Shown here one piece after another: positions 5,867-5,878 of a DNA stretch of 5,878 bases. The first letter of the stretch is position 1. Each line of letters starts with the position of its first letter. The stretch is from Burkholderiales bacterium. Its GTDB lineage: Bacteria; Pseudomonadota; Gammaproteobacteria; Burkholderiales; Burkholderiaceae_B. The position numbers and the translations under genes are program-made. Under the pieces are notes generated by a model. That model worked only from the letters and a program-made list of their open reading frames with translations. It searched no databases and had not been told where the DNA came from. The DNA lies in the NCBI GenBank assembly GCA_005788065.1, contig SXZD01000007.1, positions 1 through 5,878 of the forward strand, in the 5' to 3' direction.

Positions 5867-5878
5867 CGCCCGTTGATG

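Larger units (their letters stand above)
5574..5878. other. Non-coding, repeat- and hairpin-rich tail
   Basis: About 305 bases with no credible coding region: open stretches are short and lack ribosome sites. The region is dense in direct repeats and inverted repeats, listed individually. The ATG at the very last three bases has no ribosome-site-like sequence at proper spacing, so no following gene is called. Confidence 0.7.

Noticed and set aside
5876..5878. ATG at the window end as the start of a next gene
   Set aside because: There is no ribosome-site-like sequence within normal spacing (the closest GGAG is over 20 bases away), and no codons beyond it are visible.

Overview
The window comes from a moderately GC-rich Gram-negative bacterium, most likely a proteobacterium. 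The reasons are c-type cytochromes with CXXCH heme motifs, Sec-type export signals, anti-Shine-Dalgarno-like ribosome sites and CTG/GTG-rich codon use. The exact taxon cannot be read from the sequence.

Layout: four genes lie on the + strand in one tight, co-oriented block (positions 2-5573), followed by about 305 bases of non-coding, repeat- and hairpin-rich DNA (5574-5878). Gene 1 (2-1777, 5'-truncated by the window edge) is a large di-heme c-type cytochrome that resembles the RoxA/RoxB rubber-oxygenase-like branch of the MauG/di-heme peroxidase superfamily. Gene 2 (1847-3598) is a 583-residue membrane-anchored or exported protein with two widely separated c-type heme motifs. Gene 3 (3654-4445) is a secreted protein that combines a mono-heme c-type segment, an EF-hand-like calcium loop and a C-terminal region resembling the FMN-binding domain of RnfG/NqrC/NosR proteins. 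Gene 4 (4449-5573) is a six-helix inner-membrane protein with an H-x-H motif inside a membrane helix and a long, low-complexity periplasmic loop.

The intergenic gaps are 69, 55 and 3 bases, and no gene has a convincing terminator between it and the next, so the four are probably co-transcribed. All four products are predicted to act at or outside the inner membrane. The simplest reading (inference) is a periplasmic redox module: the RoxA-like protein does oxidative or peroxidase-type chemistry, the di-heme and heme/flavin-like proteins pass electrons, and the polytopic protein links the chain to the membrane. I do not recognise this four-gene set as a named system. Gene 1 is the only member with a reasonably specific family resemblance.

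The tail region holds a near-perfect 24-base direct repeat pair, a third partial copy, a 9-bp hairpin just after gene 4, and a nested set of inverted repeats that could fold into a branched structure or, alternatively, a terminator-like hairpin. No gene is visible in it.
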